Shown one piece after another: positions 7,004-15,110 of a DNA stretch of 51,008 nucleotides. The stretch covers positions 1 to 51,008 of the IMG/VR virus record IMGVR_UViG_3300028595_000019; one strand, 5' to 3'. A program made the translations under genes and the position numbers. Each line of letters starts with the position of its first letter. Position 1 is the first letter of the stretch. Source of the stretch: a virus. Below the pieces are notes generated by a model, which did not search any database, was not told the origin of the DNA, and saw nothing but the letters and a program-made list of their open reading frames with translations.

Positions 7004-7978
7004 TTAATAGTTTTTTTCTCCCCGCTTTTGCCTATCGGCAATTAGGATAGCCTTAAATATCTCATAGGCCACTTGTGGTACTATTGCGTTTCCTCCTGCT
7101 TTGGTGCTTTCTTGTCTCCAGTTACGAACGGTAATTCCGTCCAATCTGGAGGAAAGCCCATCATCTCCATTACAAATCGGGGATTCAAGGGGCCATCTAC
7201 CATCATCGACAACTCTATGCTCTTTCCAATCTCTTTTCTCCGTTGTATTGCTTTGTTGCTCGGTCCGCCCCTGTCTCGGTTGTCGCTTGCCGTTGGTGTC
7301 GGTATTAGTCCGTAAAACATCGCTGCATCCAATATACTGTTCGGCCTGTTCTCCCCGTTCTTTCGACTCATCATTGTTGTTGCTCCTTTGTCCAGTAATC
7401 CCCTCACTCGTTCTGGATGGTCCCGTTGTACACTTGTCGGAGTAGGCCACAAACCAAACTCTTTCACGCCTATGTGGCGCACCAACGGCACAAGCTGGCA
7501 ATATAACTGGTTGTACTTCGTAGCCTTCACTTTCCAGGTCAGTTTGCACCTCGTTGAAAACCAATCCCCCGTTCCAATTAGTAAGCCCATAAACGTTTTC
7601 CCCCACGATGTAGCGCGGGGCAATCTCTCTAATTGCTCTAAGCATTTCTGGCCAGAGGTGGCGTTCATCTTCTTTACCTTTCCGTTGCCCTGCGAGGCTG
7701 TATGGTTGGCATGGAAATCCGCCCGTAAGGATGTCAATTCGTCCTCTCCAAATAGTGAAGTCTGTTTTTGTGATGTCTCCATAACTTATTGCATTTGGCC
7801 AGTAATATTTAAGCACTTTTTGCCCGAACTCGTTCCATTCGCAATGAAAAGCATTTATCCAGTTCATCCATTCGGCTGCAAGGTCAAAACCGCCTATTCC
7901 GCTAAATAGTGAGGCGTGTATTAGCCTGTCGGCTTGTTGGCCATCGCACAAAAAACTATTAATACTACTGTCGTTCAT
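7004..7978 (-). CDS. dcm: DNA (cytosine-5) methyltransferase
   Basis: A 324-residue protein with C5-methyltransferase motifs in order: motif I FSGIGGFDLAAEW (residues 25-37), motif IV GGFPCQPYS with catalytic Cys90, motif VI ENV (127-129), motif VIII RRERVW (170-175) and motif X GNAIVPQVAYEIF (296-308). It transfers a methyl group from S-adenosylmethionine to cytosine in a short DNA target that cannot be read from sequence. The target-recognition stretch (about 180-265) is polar and low in complexity, and is also translated in another frame (next entry). G+C is clearly higher than in neighbours, fitting recent transfer, dual coding or both. In phages such enzymes usually protect DNA from host restriction. 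No partner nuclease is next to it. Confidence 0.9.
   Translation of the reverse strand: MNDSSINSFLCDGQQADRLIHASLFSGIGGFDLAAEWMNWINAFHCEWNEFGQKVLKYYWPNAISYGDITKTDFTIWRGRIDILTGGFPCQPYSLAGQRKGKEDERHLWPEMLRAIREIAPRYIVGENVYGLTNWNGGLVFNEVQTDLESEGYEVQPVILPACAVGAPHRRERVWFVAYSDKCTTGPSRTSEGITGQRSNNNDESKERGEQAEQYIGCSDVLRTNTDTNGKRQPRQGRTEQQSNTTEKRDWKEHRVVDDGRWPLESPICNGDDGLSSRLDGITVRNWRQESTKAGGNAIVPQVAYEIFKAILIADRQKRGEKNY
7081..7782 (-). CDS. Gene embedded in a second frame of the methyltransferase
   Basis: A 233-residue frame lies wholly inside the methyltransferase gene, same strand, other frame. It is not random: it begins with ETSQKQTSLFGED, has TSGQKCLEQLERL (about 43-54), LTWKVKATKYNQLYCQLVP (81-99), two copies of PTPT (113-116 and in the middle) and ends with NPRFVMEMMGFPPDWTELPF (200-219). 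These are hallmarks of phage proteins found beside or fused to C5 methyltransferases, as I remember the family. So about 700 bases seem to encode two conserved proteins. The function is unknown; a methyltransferase specificity or helper part is possible. A homology search and codon-position substitution test would settle it. Confidence 0.6.
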   Translation of the reverse strand: METSQKQTSLFGEDELTSLRADFHANHTASQGNGKVKKMNATSGQKCLEQLERLPRATSWGKTFMGLLIGTGDWFSTRCKLTWKVKATKYNQLYCQLVPLVRHIGVKEFGLWPTPTSVQRDHPERVRGLLDKGATTMMSRKNGENRPNSILDAAMFYGLIPTPTASDNRDRGGPSNKAIQRRKEIGKSIELSMMVDGPLNPRFVMEMMGFPPDWTELPFVTGDKKAPKQEETQ

Positions 7979-8026
7979 TTAATCAAATTTAGTTGGTTAT
8001 TTCGCCACGATTTCATACGCTTTTTC

Positions 8027-8189
8027 GTTAGCGGTAATGCTTTTTAGCCTCTCGCTTATACTCATTACATATATCTAATATGTAATCATTTCTATCGTTT
8101 TCATTATCAAATGTTATCATTAATTTATCAATTACTTTTTTCAATATAGCAACCTGAATATTTATTTTGATGTCAGCACTACCGCTAAC
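8027..8189 (-). mobile_element. Integron-like cassette 6 with 5' core inside a reading frame
   Basis: On the minus strand GTTAGCGGTAGTGC begins at 8189 and the reverse complement of GTTAGCGGTAATGC ends at 8027: 13 of 14 positions pair, including a perfect ten-base core. The 3' core holds the stop codon of the ORF at 8028. The 5' core lies in frame at residues 45-48 (VSGS) of that ORF rather than before its start codon, as if a cassette had been joined into an existing gene. Confidence 0.5.
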
Positions 8190-8321
8190 AAGTGGTAAAT
8201 TTAATTGCTCATTATGGTACTCTTTAAGAACTTGCTCGACAATTTTACCACCAATATAATATTTATCGCAATTTTCATATATCGCTGTCTCTAATTTAAG
8301 TTTGTATTTTTCTATGCTCAT
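8028..8321 (-). CDS. Small protein of unknown function, possibly a cassette fusion
   Basis: A 97-residue, lysine-rich, probably helical protein with no recognised domain. It follows the DnaA-domain gene by 51 bases on the same strand. A ten-base core GTTAGCGGTA sits inside the gene at residues 45-48, and its reverse complement contains the stop codon. The N-terminal 44 residues and the C-terminal part may therefore have different origins. The region before the start (8322-8372) also carries GCGG/AAC-type inverted repeats that look like a decayed site of the same kind. Confidence 0.6.
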   Translation of the reverse strand: MSIEKYKLKLETAIYENCDKYYIGGKIVEQVLKEYHNEQLNLPLVSGSADIKINIQVAILKKVIDKLMITFDNENDRNDYILDICNEYKREAKKHYR

Positions 8322-8372
8322 TTTATAAAGTTTTTACGTTAATAACCGCAACTAAAATTTACCGCAATTCCG

Positions 8373-8891
8373 TTATATTTTTTCTTTATCACTATAGTCG
8401 CTGAGCATGAAATAAGCGGTAATAATTCGTTTACCCCATGGTACCCTGACAGGTTTCCCTTCATAGTATATTTCACACTTGATATACTCGTTTGGATAAT
8501 CTGGATTATTAAATAGTTCTATTAGATCATCTTCTCTAACATTATGATTTAATAGCTGTTTTTCCCCGATTAGCAACCTATAGCTATATCCTGATATCCC
8601 AACCTTTAGGGTTTCTTCAAGTTCTTTTATATAGTTATTAAAACGCTTGTCAGTGTCGATTAGGTTATTAACCGTTTTACATGCATGTAGAACAGTAGCA
8701 TGATCTTTTCCTCCGATTTCTTTCCCTATTTCTGCAAGACTATATTTTGTTAGCTTTTTAGAAAAGAACATAGCTATTTGCCTGGATTGAACAATTTCTC
8801 TCTTCCTTGTTTTGGAATGAATTAGTTCTACTGTCTGGTCAAAGTATTCTGCTACTACTTTTTGAATTTCATCTATACTTATCCTATTCAT
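8373..8891 (-). CDS. Replication protein with DnaA C-terminal (DNA-binding) domain
   Basis: A 172-residue protein whose first 80 residues match the DnaA domain IV fold; the signature GKDHATVLHACKTVNN is at 61-76. In DnaA this helix-turn-helix reads DnaA boxes in the origin. The ATPase domain is absent and the last 90 residues are not recognised. Together with the helicase loader directly upstream (two bases between the genes) it probably recognises the phage origin and brings in the loader and host helicase. No DnaA-box cluster could be picked out by eye. Confidence 0.8.
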   Translation of the reverse strand: MNRISIDEIQKVVAEYFDQTVELIHSKTRKREIVQSRQIAMFFSKKLTKYSLAEIGKEIGGKDHATVLHACKTVNNLIDTDKRFNNYIKELEETLKVGISGYSYRLLIGEKQLLNHNVREDDLIELFNNPDYPNEYIKCEIYYEGKPVRVPWGKRIITAYFMLSDYSDKEKI

Positions 8892-8893
8892 AA

Positions 8894-9559
8894 TTACCTC
8901 CTTCTTGATGGTCCTTTTAATACTAATACATTACACATTTCTTTCAGTCTATCCCTGATTCTGTCCCCATATCTCTTTTGAATCTCATCGGCATCTAAAT
9001 TAGTTGTGATAAACAACATTTTATCTGTAGAATACCTCCGGTTTATAACTTCGTAGATAGGGGACTTTTCGGTTCCGTACACTTTTATGCTAGGGTTTTC
9101 TGTTCCAAGGTCATCAATCCCTAGTAGATATAAGTCATGGAATCTCTGAATAAGATCATTGTCCTTTTTGTCGTATGCTTCATTAATTTCTATTGCAGAA
9201 TAAACATGAAAGTTCTTCCTGATATAAGTCAGTATCTCTTTAATGATATTAAACAATAAGGTTTTTCCAGAGCCAACAGATCCCATGATTATTATTCCAC
9301 GGTTAAGGTCATACGAAAACTTATCATCACCCTGTAAATAATATATCAGTTCTTGTATGACATCCCTGTTCATATCATCGATTTCAAATTGGTTCTCTTG
9401 TCCTTTTTCAAGAAGAATACGAGAGCCAATGGTGTTGAATAACTTAGAGAGTTCATCGAATGAAAAATTAATACTAAAGCTTCTTGTCATAGTTTGCGTT
9501 TTCAGGCGCATCAATAATTCTCTCTCTTTTTTGTAGATTTCTTTGAACGTTGTTTCCAT
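8894..9559 (-). CDS. DnaC/IstB-like helicase loader ATPase
   Basis: A 221-residue AAA+ ATPase with Walker A GSVGSGKT (93-100), Walker B LLGIDD (145-150), a sensor-like TTN near 186 and an arginine-rich tail ending in SRRR. This matches DnaC-type loaders, which place the replicative helicase on DNA. The first ATG gives an 86-base overlap with the upstream gene; an internal ATG at residue 24 (base 9490) would cut the overlap to about 17 bases and may be the true start. It is in the early operon between the DUF1376-like and DnaA-domain genes. Confidence 0.85.
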   Translation of the reverse strand: METTFKEIYKKERELLMRLKTQTMTRSFSINFSFDELSKLFNTIGSRILLEKGQENQFEIDDMNRDVIQELIYYLQGDDKFSYDLNRGIIIMGSVGSGKTLLFNIIKEILTYIRKNFHVYSAIEINEAYDKKDNDLIQRFHDLYLLGIDDLGTENPSIKVYGTEKSPIYEVINRRYSTDKMLFITTNLDADEIQKRYGDRIRDRLKEMCNVLVLKGPSRRR

Positions 9560-10343
9560 TTTTATTATAATTTTTATACTTTAATTCCCAATCCTCGTAA
9601 TTCCATGCTCCTTTTTCGGCATGAAAATCTCCTGAATCTTTATAACCAATAAAATTTCTGAATGAATGAATGATGCCTCCGATTAATTCTTTATACTTTT
9701 TGTAAAATTCAAATTGCTCTTTAAAATGCTTCAGAAGTTTTTTATGATGAAGTTGAGTTACGAAATAATTAATCTGTTTTATTTGTTCGAAATGATTTAT
9801 CTCATCGTAACCAAAATATTCAGCAATAGATTTTTCCGTTTCACTAAATTTTTCCCCCACACCCCCTTTTAAAGAATCTTCATCTTCATATTCATATTCA
9901 TATTCAGAGTTTGTTTGTGTGTTTGTTTGTTGTTTTGTTTGTTTTTTTGTTTTAACAAAATTAGGATTGCCACCACCTTTTTTCCCGGCCTTTGATCTTG
10001 CCTCACTCACCTGGTTGTCTTTAATCATGCGCTTTTGGCAAATATATTCGTCCTCAAAATAACATACTTCCTCTTCTATTAATTCATCAATAGCGTTTTT
10101 TATCTCTTCGGTGGTATAAGGAAGGTGTTTTACTAATTGATTAGCAAAATTTAAGCTCATGCTTTTATTTTGTTTGTACTTTTGTTTTAACAAAATCTTA
10201 CCATAAGTTTTAGATTTATGCATTAAACACATCAAACCTTTTATATAAATTCCATGAGTTGAAGGAGAACATTCATTAAGTTTCTCATCAGTCATTATGT
10301 CCTGAATATATAAAGGGAGGTAAGGTTGATCTCTGAGTGCCAT
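9474..10343 (-). CDS. Replication-initiation-like protein (DUF1376-type N-terminus)
   Basis: A 289-residue protein starting with RDQPYLPLYIQDIMTDEKLN and a winged-helix-like domain to about residue 115, the pattern of DUF1376/DnaD-type phage replication proteins. A basic and polar linker (about 118-160) contains an unusual EYEYEYEDEDE-like acidic stretch. The C-terminal domain (about 185-265, with SFRNFIGYKDSG and WNYEDWELKY) is typical of Bacteroidota phage and mobile-element proteins. Its 3' end overlaps the helicase-loader gene. Probable role: primosome assembly at the phage origin, inferred from family and position. Confidence 0.75.
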   Translation of the reverse strand: MALRDQPYLPLYIQDIMTDEKLNECSPSTHGIYIKGLMCLMHKSKTYGKILLKQKYKQNKSMSLNFANQLVKHLPYTTEEIKNAIDELIEEEVCYFEDEYICQKRMIKDNQVSEARSKAGKKGGGNPNFVKTKKQTKQQTNTQTNSEYEYEYEDEDSLKGGVGEKFSETEKSIAEYFGYDEINHFEQIKQINYFVTQLHHKKLLKHFKEQFEFYKKYKELIGGIIHSFRNFIGYKDSGDFHAEKGAWNYEDWELKYKNYNKNGNNVQRNLQKRERIIDAPENANYDKKL

Positions 10344-10345
10344 AA

Positions 10346-10609
10346 CTAAAAGTCTTTTGTAAATTCTTTAATTTCACTAGGATTACATCGCTCCTGGTAT
10401 GTCATGCTTATTTTTATTTTTTCCTCATCATTCGATAATAAGTGTTTATACCTTTCAGGGGCGATAATATTAAGTCTTTCTCGATATGCTACATATTCTT
10501 CTTTTGTGTAGAAAAATTTGCTGATTAGTTTCTTTACAGGCGTTTTTTCTTGATTGTAGTTAACGCTTATTTTTAAGAATAGTATTCTATATAACCATCT
10601 GTTTCCCAT
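10346..10609 (-). CDS. Small protein of unknown function in the replication operon
   Basis: About 87 residues, very basic, without a recognised domain. I choose the ATG at 10609; the longer reading begins with TTG at 10648 inside the methyltransferase remnant. The chosen start follows an A/G-rich stretch (GAAGAAAATT). It is two bases from the next gene, so it belongs to the early operon. Function is unknown. Confidence 0.6.
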   Translation of the reverse strand: MGNRWLYRILFLKISVNYNQEKTPVKKLISKFFYTKEEYVAYRERLNIIAPERYKHLLSNDEEKIKISMTYQERCNPSEIKEFTKDF

Positions 10610-10721
10610 AATTTTCTTCGTATTTTTGAATTGTTTTAAATATCTCAAATGCTATCTGTGGTACTATTGCATTGACTAATGCTTTTCCTCTTATTCCTGA
10701 AAACAAGCTGCCGTGTTCCAT
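10587..10721 (-). pseudogene. Collapsed C5 methyltransferase: motif I joined to motif X
   Basis: A 44-codon frame begins MEHGSLFSGIRG, the start of a C5 methyltransferase with motif I, and continues directly as NAIVPQIAFEIFKTIQKYE, the motif X end of the same family. Compare the intact gene at 7004-7978 (ASLFSGIGG and NAIVPQVAYEIFKAI). All motifs between, including the catalytic PCQ, are missing, so about 260 codons were lost by an in-frame deletion. The start overlaps the previous stop (TAATG), so it is still placed to be translated. It cannot be an active enzyme. Confidence 0.75.
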
Positions 10722-11140
10722 TAATCAAATCTTGAATTATAATTTTGCATTCCTGTTAAAGTCATTTCAGCCTTAGCCTTACTCAGTAGTGATCTACACC
10801 AATCTAATTGATGAGTACAAGACTTGTTTAACCTTTCGATAAAATCTACTAAGTATTGCTCGTCAGCACATAATGACTTTACTAATTCGTTTATAGTCCT
10901 TGCAGTAGCATAAGGAGTATCATTAGCCACTTTTCTCAAGGTTTCCATAATATCACTCTTCATTTTTTTGTTTAGGTGATATTTAGCATCGGCAAGCATG
11001 TTTCCTGTCCTGCCTAAAAATACAGCTAGATCATTTCCTCTGCTTACTATTTCTTCAATCTCATCACTGGATGTGATTTCAAGAAAAGCTTGTATCTCTT
11101 CTGCCTCTTGCTCTAGTTGTATGGGATCGGTTATTTGCAT
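10721..11140 (-). CDS. Unknown protein of the recombination operon
   Basis: A 139-residue, probably all-helical protein with an acidic N-terminus and a C-terminal LNKSCTHQLDWCRSLLS segment. I recall similar proteins in recombination blocks of Bacteroidota phages, but no function is known to me. Its start is one base after the DUF1064 gene and its stop overlaps the methyltransferase remnant. Confidence 0.65.
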   Translation of the reverse strand: MQITDPIQLEQEAEEIQAFLEITSSDEIEEIVSRGNDLAVFLGRTGNMLADAKYHLNKKMKSDIMETLRKVANDTPYATARTINELVKSLCADEQYLVDFIERLNKSCTHQLDWCRSLLSKAKAEMTLTGMQNYNSRFD

Positions 11141-11141
11141 G

Positions 11142-11495
11142 TTATTTTATTATTAAAAAATCAATATTTTGTTCTTTACATTGTGCCTGAAATAGTCTCC
11201 ACTTGAAATTAAATAACTGAGACATTGCACCTTTAGCTTCAATGTAGCTTATAGTTCCATCGGTATTTATTACCAGGAAGTCAGGTTTGAAATTACAAAT
11301 GAATTCATCATATGCTCTCAATTCAACGGAAGGTTCAAACTCCCAATCAAGGATCATCTTTTCTTGCTTCCTGAAGTCCAATTCCTCAGCAATATTAGCT
11401 TCTAATCTATTATGGTAGTAGTAGCCATTATATTTATTGGAAGTGCCAAATTGGCCCTTTAAATTCCATTTTTTGAAGCTATTTGAATTATACAT
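11142..11495 (-). CDS. DUF1064-type nuclease
   Basis: A 117-residue protein with the pattern of DUF1064 (PD-(D/E)xK nuclease fold): HNRLEANIAEELDFR near residues 29-43, then a PDFLV...YIEAKG core where Asp and Glu-x-Lys would bind metal and cut DNA. The family occurs in phage recombination and replication blocks and is thought to process DNA ends or branches. It is two bases from both neighbours in the early operon. Family assignment is good; the exact substrate is unknown. Confidence 0.75.
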   Translation of the reverse strand: MYNSNSFKKWNLKGQFGTSNKYNGYYYHNRLEANIAEELDFRKQEKMILDWEFEPSVELRAYDEFICNFKPDFLVINTDGTISYIEAKGAMSQLFNFKWRLFQAQCKEQNIDFLIIK

Positions 11496-11497
11496 GA

Positions 11498-12232
11498 TTA
11501 AAATGGTGTTCTATCAATATTAATTTCAAGCCCGTGATCAGCTATATAGGTAGATTTGCCTGTTAATCCTTCAATATCCTCTTTAAATTCTTTTGCATTG
11601 CTATTTCCATCGGATAAGTGAAGTAGAATAATATTATTTACATTAGTCAAATCATTAGCTTTTAAGAAACCTTTACATACATCTAAACTTATATGGCTTT
11701 TTACTACTCTATTTCTAACCTTAGAATTTAATTTTCCACTGAAAATATTATGATCTAATATTTTATCAGAATAATTGCATTCAATAAGAATATTATTAAG
11801 GTTTGGAAATTTATAAGGAACATAGTGAGTATCTGTTATAAAAACGATTGTCCCAGATTCTTTATTAGATACAAGGAAACCAAGACAAGGGACATCGTGT
11901 TTTAGATCAAAAGGCTTTATTTTAAAATTCCCAATCTCAAATAACAGTTTAGAGGATACGGGTATCAACCTATGATGTTTTAATTTTTTTGCTTTTATCG
12001 TTTCATACCCCGTATATACAGAAATTCCATAATCAAGAAAGCTTTTAATATACTTAGAATGATCTTCATGCGAATGACTTACTAAAGCACCATGAATTTT
12101 AGACACTTTAAAATCAATTAATTTTTGTACCTCCTTGAATCTAATTCCGCACTCTATTATAAGTGCAGAATCAGACGATTCAAGGAGGTAACAATTACCT
12201 TTACTACTGCTGCCTAATACTTTTAATTTCAT
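11498..12232 (-). CDS. Metallo-beta-lactamase-fold hydrolase
   Basis: A 244-residue protein starting with LKVLGSSSKGNC and bearing the zinc motif HSHEDH (His53, His55, Asp57, His58), with ITDTHY (around 132) supplying a later metal ligand. This resembles the YycJ/WalJ-like and nuclease branches of the MBL superfamily. In a RecT-SbcC operon a DNA 5'-end exonuclease role is attractive but unproven. Start overlaps the RecT stop (TAATG). Confidence 0.78.
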   Translation of the reverse strand: MKLKVLGSSSKGNCYLLESSDSALIIECGIRFKEVQKLIDFKVSKIHGALVSHSHEDHSKYIKSFLDYGISVYTGYETIKAKKLKHHRLIPVSSKLLFEIGNFKIKPFDLKHDVPCLGFLVSNKESGTIVFITDTHYVPYKFPNLNNILIECNYSDKILDHNIFSGKLNSKVRNRVVKSHISLDVCKGFLKANDLTNVNNIILLHLSDGNSNAKEFKEDIEGLTGKSTYIADHGLEINIDRTPF

Positions 12233-13131
12233 TAGAATCCTGGTCCTATGGTTGCTTGTTGATTAGTCTGAGGTTCTGTTGTTTTGTCCTTTTCAATATT
12301 CTCTGTTTCCTTTTCTTCTTCCTTTTCAATTACAACTACTTCTTCAGCATCATCAATAGTCATCTCTTCTTTATTAGCATTCTCTTTCACCTCGTTATCA
12401 ATGTTGTCGGAAGCAGTTCTTTTCTCAACTTCTTCTTCCTCGTATATTCCTTCATCACTTGATGTTGAGATGAATAGTTTACAAGCACGATTGATAACAG
12501 TTTTTTTAGCCATCTCGTCAGGGAATTTTTGGTGCGCTGGCGAATTTCCTTTCATAGCTCCCTGTTGCCAAGATGTTCTAATTTGTTTAATATTCATTAT
12601 CTCAACAAATGAGGATCCATCTTCTAAACTAAGCACAGCATAAGCTCCTCTAATTTTATTATTGTCGATGTTTTCAAAATCCTGCTCATGATTTACTATT
12701 TTCTTTAATCCTGTTTTCCCATCAATTTCATACTGAAATTCATCATTTTCATATATAATGTTAGCATATACAGATTTTACTCCTCCATACCTTTTTGCTA
12801 AAGCTACGGTTCCGTGGTATTCTCTTACTAACGTAAGTTTATTACCATAAGCAATAAAATCGCATTGTTTTTTCATAGGAGACAATCCTTGTACACACAT
12901 ATCAAGTAATGCGTTGGCAATACTATGTTTTGTACATACTTCTAATACAGGCTTATCATCCTTTGTTTTTGTTTCTAACAATGTTAGGTAAGCTGATTTT
13001 AAAGCATTTTCGACAACATAGCCATGAGGCAATCTTAGTTCTCCATATGCTTTAAATTCATCAATTTTCTTTAAAACTGAATTTACAATATCACTTTCAG
13101 TCACTTTGGTTGGTTTGTTTTCCTTTGACAT
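12232..13131 (-). CDS. recT: RecT-family single-strand annealing recombinase
   Basis: A 299-residue protein with RecT-family features: LLDMCVQGLSPMKKQCDFIAYG (about 75-96), LVREYHGTVALAKR, and an HQKFPDEMAKKTVINRACK segment (about 200-220). RecT proteins anneal complementary single strands during phage recombination and replication. The C-terminal 75 residues are a very acidic low-complexity tail. The gene lies between the SbcC-like ATPase and the MBL-fold gene, a usual recombination set; the paired exonuclease could be one of those neighbours. Confidence 0.88.
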   Translation of the reverse strand: MSKENKPTKVTESDIVNSVLKKIDEFKAYGELRLPHGYVVENALKSAYLTLLETKTKDDKPVLEVCTKHSIANALLDMCVQGLSPMKKQCDFIAYGNKLTLVREYHGTVALAKRYGGVKSVYANIIYENDEFQYEIDGKTGLKKIVNHEQDFENIDNNKIRGAYAVLSLEDGSSFVEIMNIKQIRTSWQQGAMKGNSPAHQKFPDEMAKKTVINRACKLFISTSSDEGIYEEEEVEKRTASDNIDNEVKENANKEEMTIDDAEEVVVIEKEEEKETENIEKDKTTEPQTNQQATIGPGF

Positions 13132-13138
13132 TTTACTA

Positions 13139-15094
13139 TTATTTAATGGTTAATTCTTTATAATTTTTATCAGCAATCAAGTTGATTGTCTGGCTATTAC
13201 AATTGATTTCATCAGTAACGCTTTCTCTGTTATCAATAAATACAGGCGCATAGATATTGTAGTGTTGGCTTAATGTATTAATAATATCTATTCCTGCTTT
13301 AATCTGTCCTCCTGTATTTGCTCCACTAAAAGGAACTCCGTTTATTAATGTTTCACACGTTTCTGTTTCTCCTCCGTTAATTTGTTGGTCAAACATTTTG
13401 AATTTAACAAAAGAGAATTTGCTATTAACTTTATCCTCCACGGTTTCGATTTTAGTTTTAATGAAACTGTCAATAGCAAATTCTTCTTTTTCAATATCTG
13501 CAATCTGTTGAGCTAAATTTTTCTCCTCATCCTCAAGCTCTTTAATCCTTGAGTTTGATTTTTCAATAATATCCTGTAAAGCCAACTCTTTTTTATAACT
13601 ATCTCTCTGCTCAATCAAACTTCTTTTTTCTTCTTTTAACTCACTTGTGTCTACTTCATGGATAGCAGATATTTTACTTTCAAGTTCATTTATTTTTTCG
13701 TCCAGATCATCTGTTTTTACAGTAATAACAGCATCCCCTTGAGATGGAATCCCTTTTAATTCATTTAGTTTCTTTTCGCTAGAAGATATTTTTGTTTTCT
13801 CCTCCTTAATCTCGTTTTTTATAGCACCTATTTTCTTTTCGAGATTATTTACAAGTTCGCTGTTTTCTTTCCCTTTCTTTGATATATCTTCTAATTTTGA
13901 GATTTTGTCAGCGTTAAAACGAATAGTCATAGCTTCTTTTTCTGCTTTAATATCATCAGCTTCAAAAGGTCTTTTACATGCAGGACAAATAAATTCATCA
14001 TCATTAAATTCTAAACGAGATGTATTTATATTATTCCATTGTTCACGAAGAGATTCATTATTTTTAGAAATTTCTGTTATTTTAGTTTTTAAGGTAAGAA
14101 TCTCGTGTCTTTTATCACCAACAAGATCATTGCTCTTTTGGATGTCTCTATTCAGCAGATCAATTTTATCTTGATATTCTCTAAATTTGTCACTTGCTTC
14201 ACGAGTAGCTTTAATTTTTCTCTCCTGTAACTGGTTTTGTAAATCATAGATTTGATCTTTGATATTCTTGTTTTTCAGGTGGATTTCATCATTAGCCTTT
14301 CCTTTATCCTCGATTTGTGAATCTATGCTTAAAATATTATCATCTAACGCTTTAATTTCTTTTTCAATTTCGGAGAAATTTTTTGTTTCAGGAATATTTC
14401 TATTAATCTCATCAATTCTTGTAGGAATAGCCTCAATATCATCTTTAAGTTTTCTTTTTCTTGCAGCAATCTTCTTCCTATATTCTTCCAATGGTAATTC
14501 CTGGTTAAGAATATTTTCGATTACTTCACTTGAACCGTTAAGATTTTTAATAATGTCGGAATCTTTAATCTCTCCAATCATATCAAATAAAATATCTCTT
14601 CTTTTCTGCCATGAGATATAATTGAAATAAGTTGGAGAGGTAATAAGTTTAAATAATTCCTCATCCATTATAGTTTCAACCTTCTCTTTATATTCCTTAG
14701 CTTGAAGAGGTACTTCGTCAACATAAAATAATGTTTCATGTCCTGTAAATTCTGTTTCTAACTCTCCTCTGCGTTTTACCCACTTCTCCTTGTACACTCT
14801 TTTAAGGGTGGTTTCTCTTCCATCCACATCTAAAACACCTATAACTTCGTGTTCTAATTTATGTTTTGGAACATTTTTAGAATCAAGTGTTTTAATGTCA
14901 AATTCTTTCCTGTCTAAATGATCTTTACCAAATAATAACCAGGTAAAAGCATCAAACAGGGTTGTTTTCCCAGTTCTGTTTGCACCTATGATACTTGTAA
15001 TATCATTGAAATCAACCTCAATAAACTTAGTTCCTTTAAAATTATTAAGGGTAAGTTTTTTTAATACAATTTTTTTTACACCATTTGTTTCCAT
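13139..15094 (-). CDS. SbcC/Rad50-like ATPase with zinc hook
   Basis: A protein of about 651 residues with an N-terminal Walker A (GANRTGKTT), two long coiled coils flanking a CPACKRPF zinc-hook-type turn, a TGGQIKAG signature-like motif and a Walker-B-like APVFIDNRES near the end. This is the SMC/Rad50/SbcC layout on a small scale; such proteins bridge DNA ends and work with a nuclease. No SbcD-type nuclease is next door; the DUF1064 or MBL-fold protein may partner it. I choose the ATG at 15094 because the upstream ATG at 15118 lies seven bases before the end of the lipoprotein frame. Confidence 0.82.
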   Translation of the reverse strand: METNGVKKIVLKKLTLNNFKGTKFIEVDFNDITSIIGANRTGKTTLFDAFTWLLFGKDHLDRKEFDIKTLDSKNVPKHKLEHEVIGVLDVDGRETTLKRVYKEKWVKRRGELETEFTGHETLFYVDEVPLQAKEYKEKVETIMDEELFKLITSPTYFNYISWQKRRDILFDMIGEIKDSDIIKNLNGSSEVIENILNQELPLEEYRKKIAARKRKLKDDIEAIPTRIDEINRNIPETKNFSEIEKEIKALDDNILSIDSQIEDKGKANDEIHLKNKNIKDQIYDLQNQLQERKIKATREASDKFREYQDKIDLLNRDIQKSNDLVGDKRHEILTLKTKITEISKNNESLREQWNNINTSRLEFNDDEFICPACKRPFEADDIKAEKEAMTIRFNADKISKLEDISKKGKENSELVNNLEKKIGAIKNEIKEEKTKISSSEKKLNELKGIPSQGDAVITVKTDDLDEKINELESKISAIHEVDTSELKEEKRSLIEQRDSYKKELALQDIIEKSNSRIKELEDEEKNLAQQIADIEKEEFAIDSFIKTKIETVEDKVNSKFSFVKFKMFDQQINGGETETCETLINGVPFSGANTGGQIKAGIDIINTLSQHYNIYAPVFIDNRESVTDEINCNSQTINLIADKNYKELTIK

Positions 15095-15110
15095 TTTACT
15101 ACTATTTATG

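Noticed and set aside
7101-7909. Rightward reading frames opposite the methyltransferase gene
   Set aside because: They show no protein-family motifs and are antisense to two frames that do; long only because the region is higher in G+C and lacks stops.
12284-12643. Ser-rich rightward frame opposite the RecT gene
   Set aside because: It is the antisense of the acidic Glu-rich RecT tail, which naturally reads as Ser/Phe repeats.
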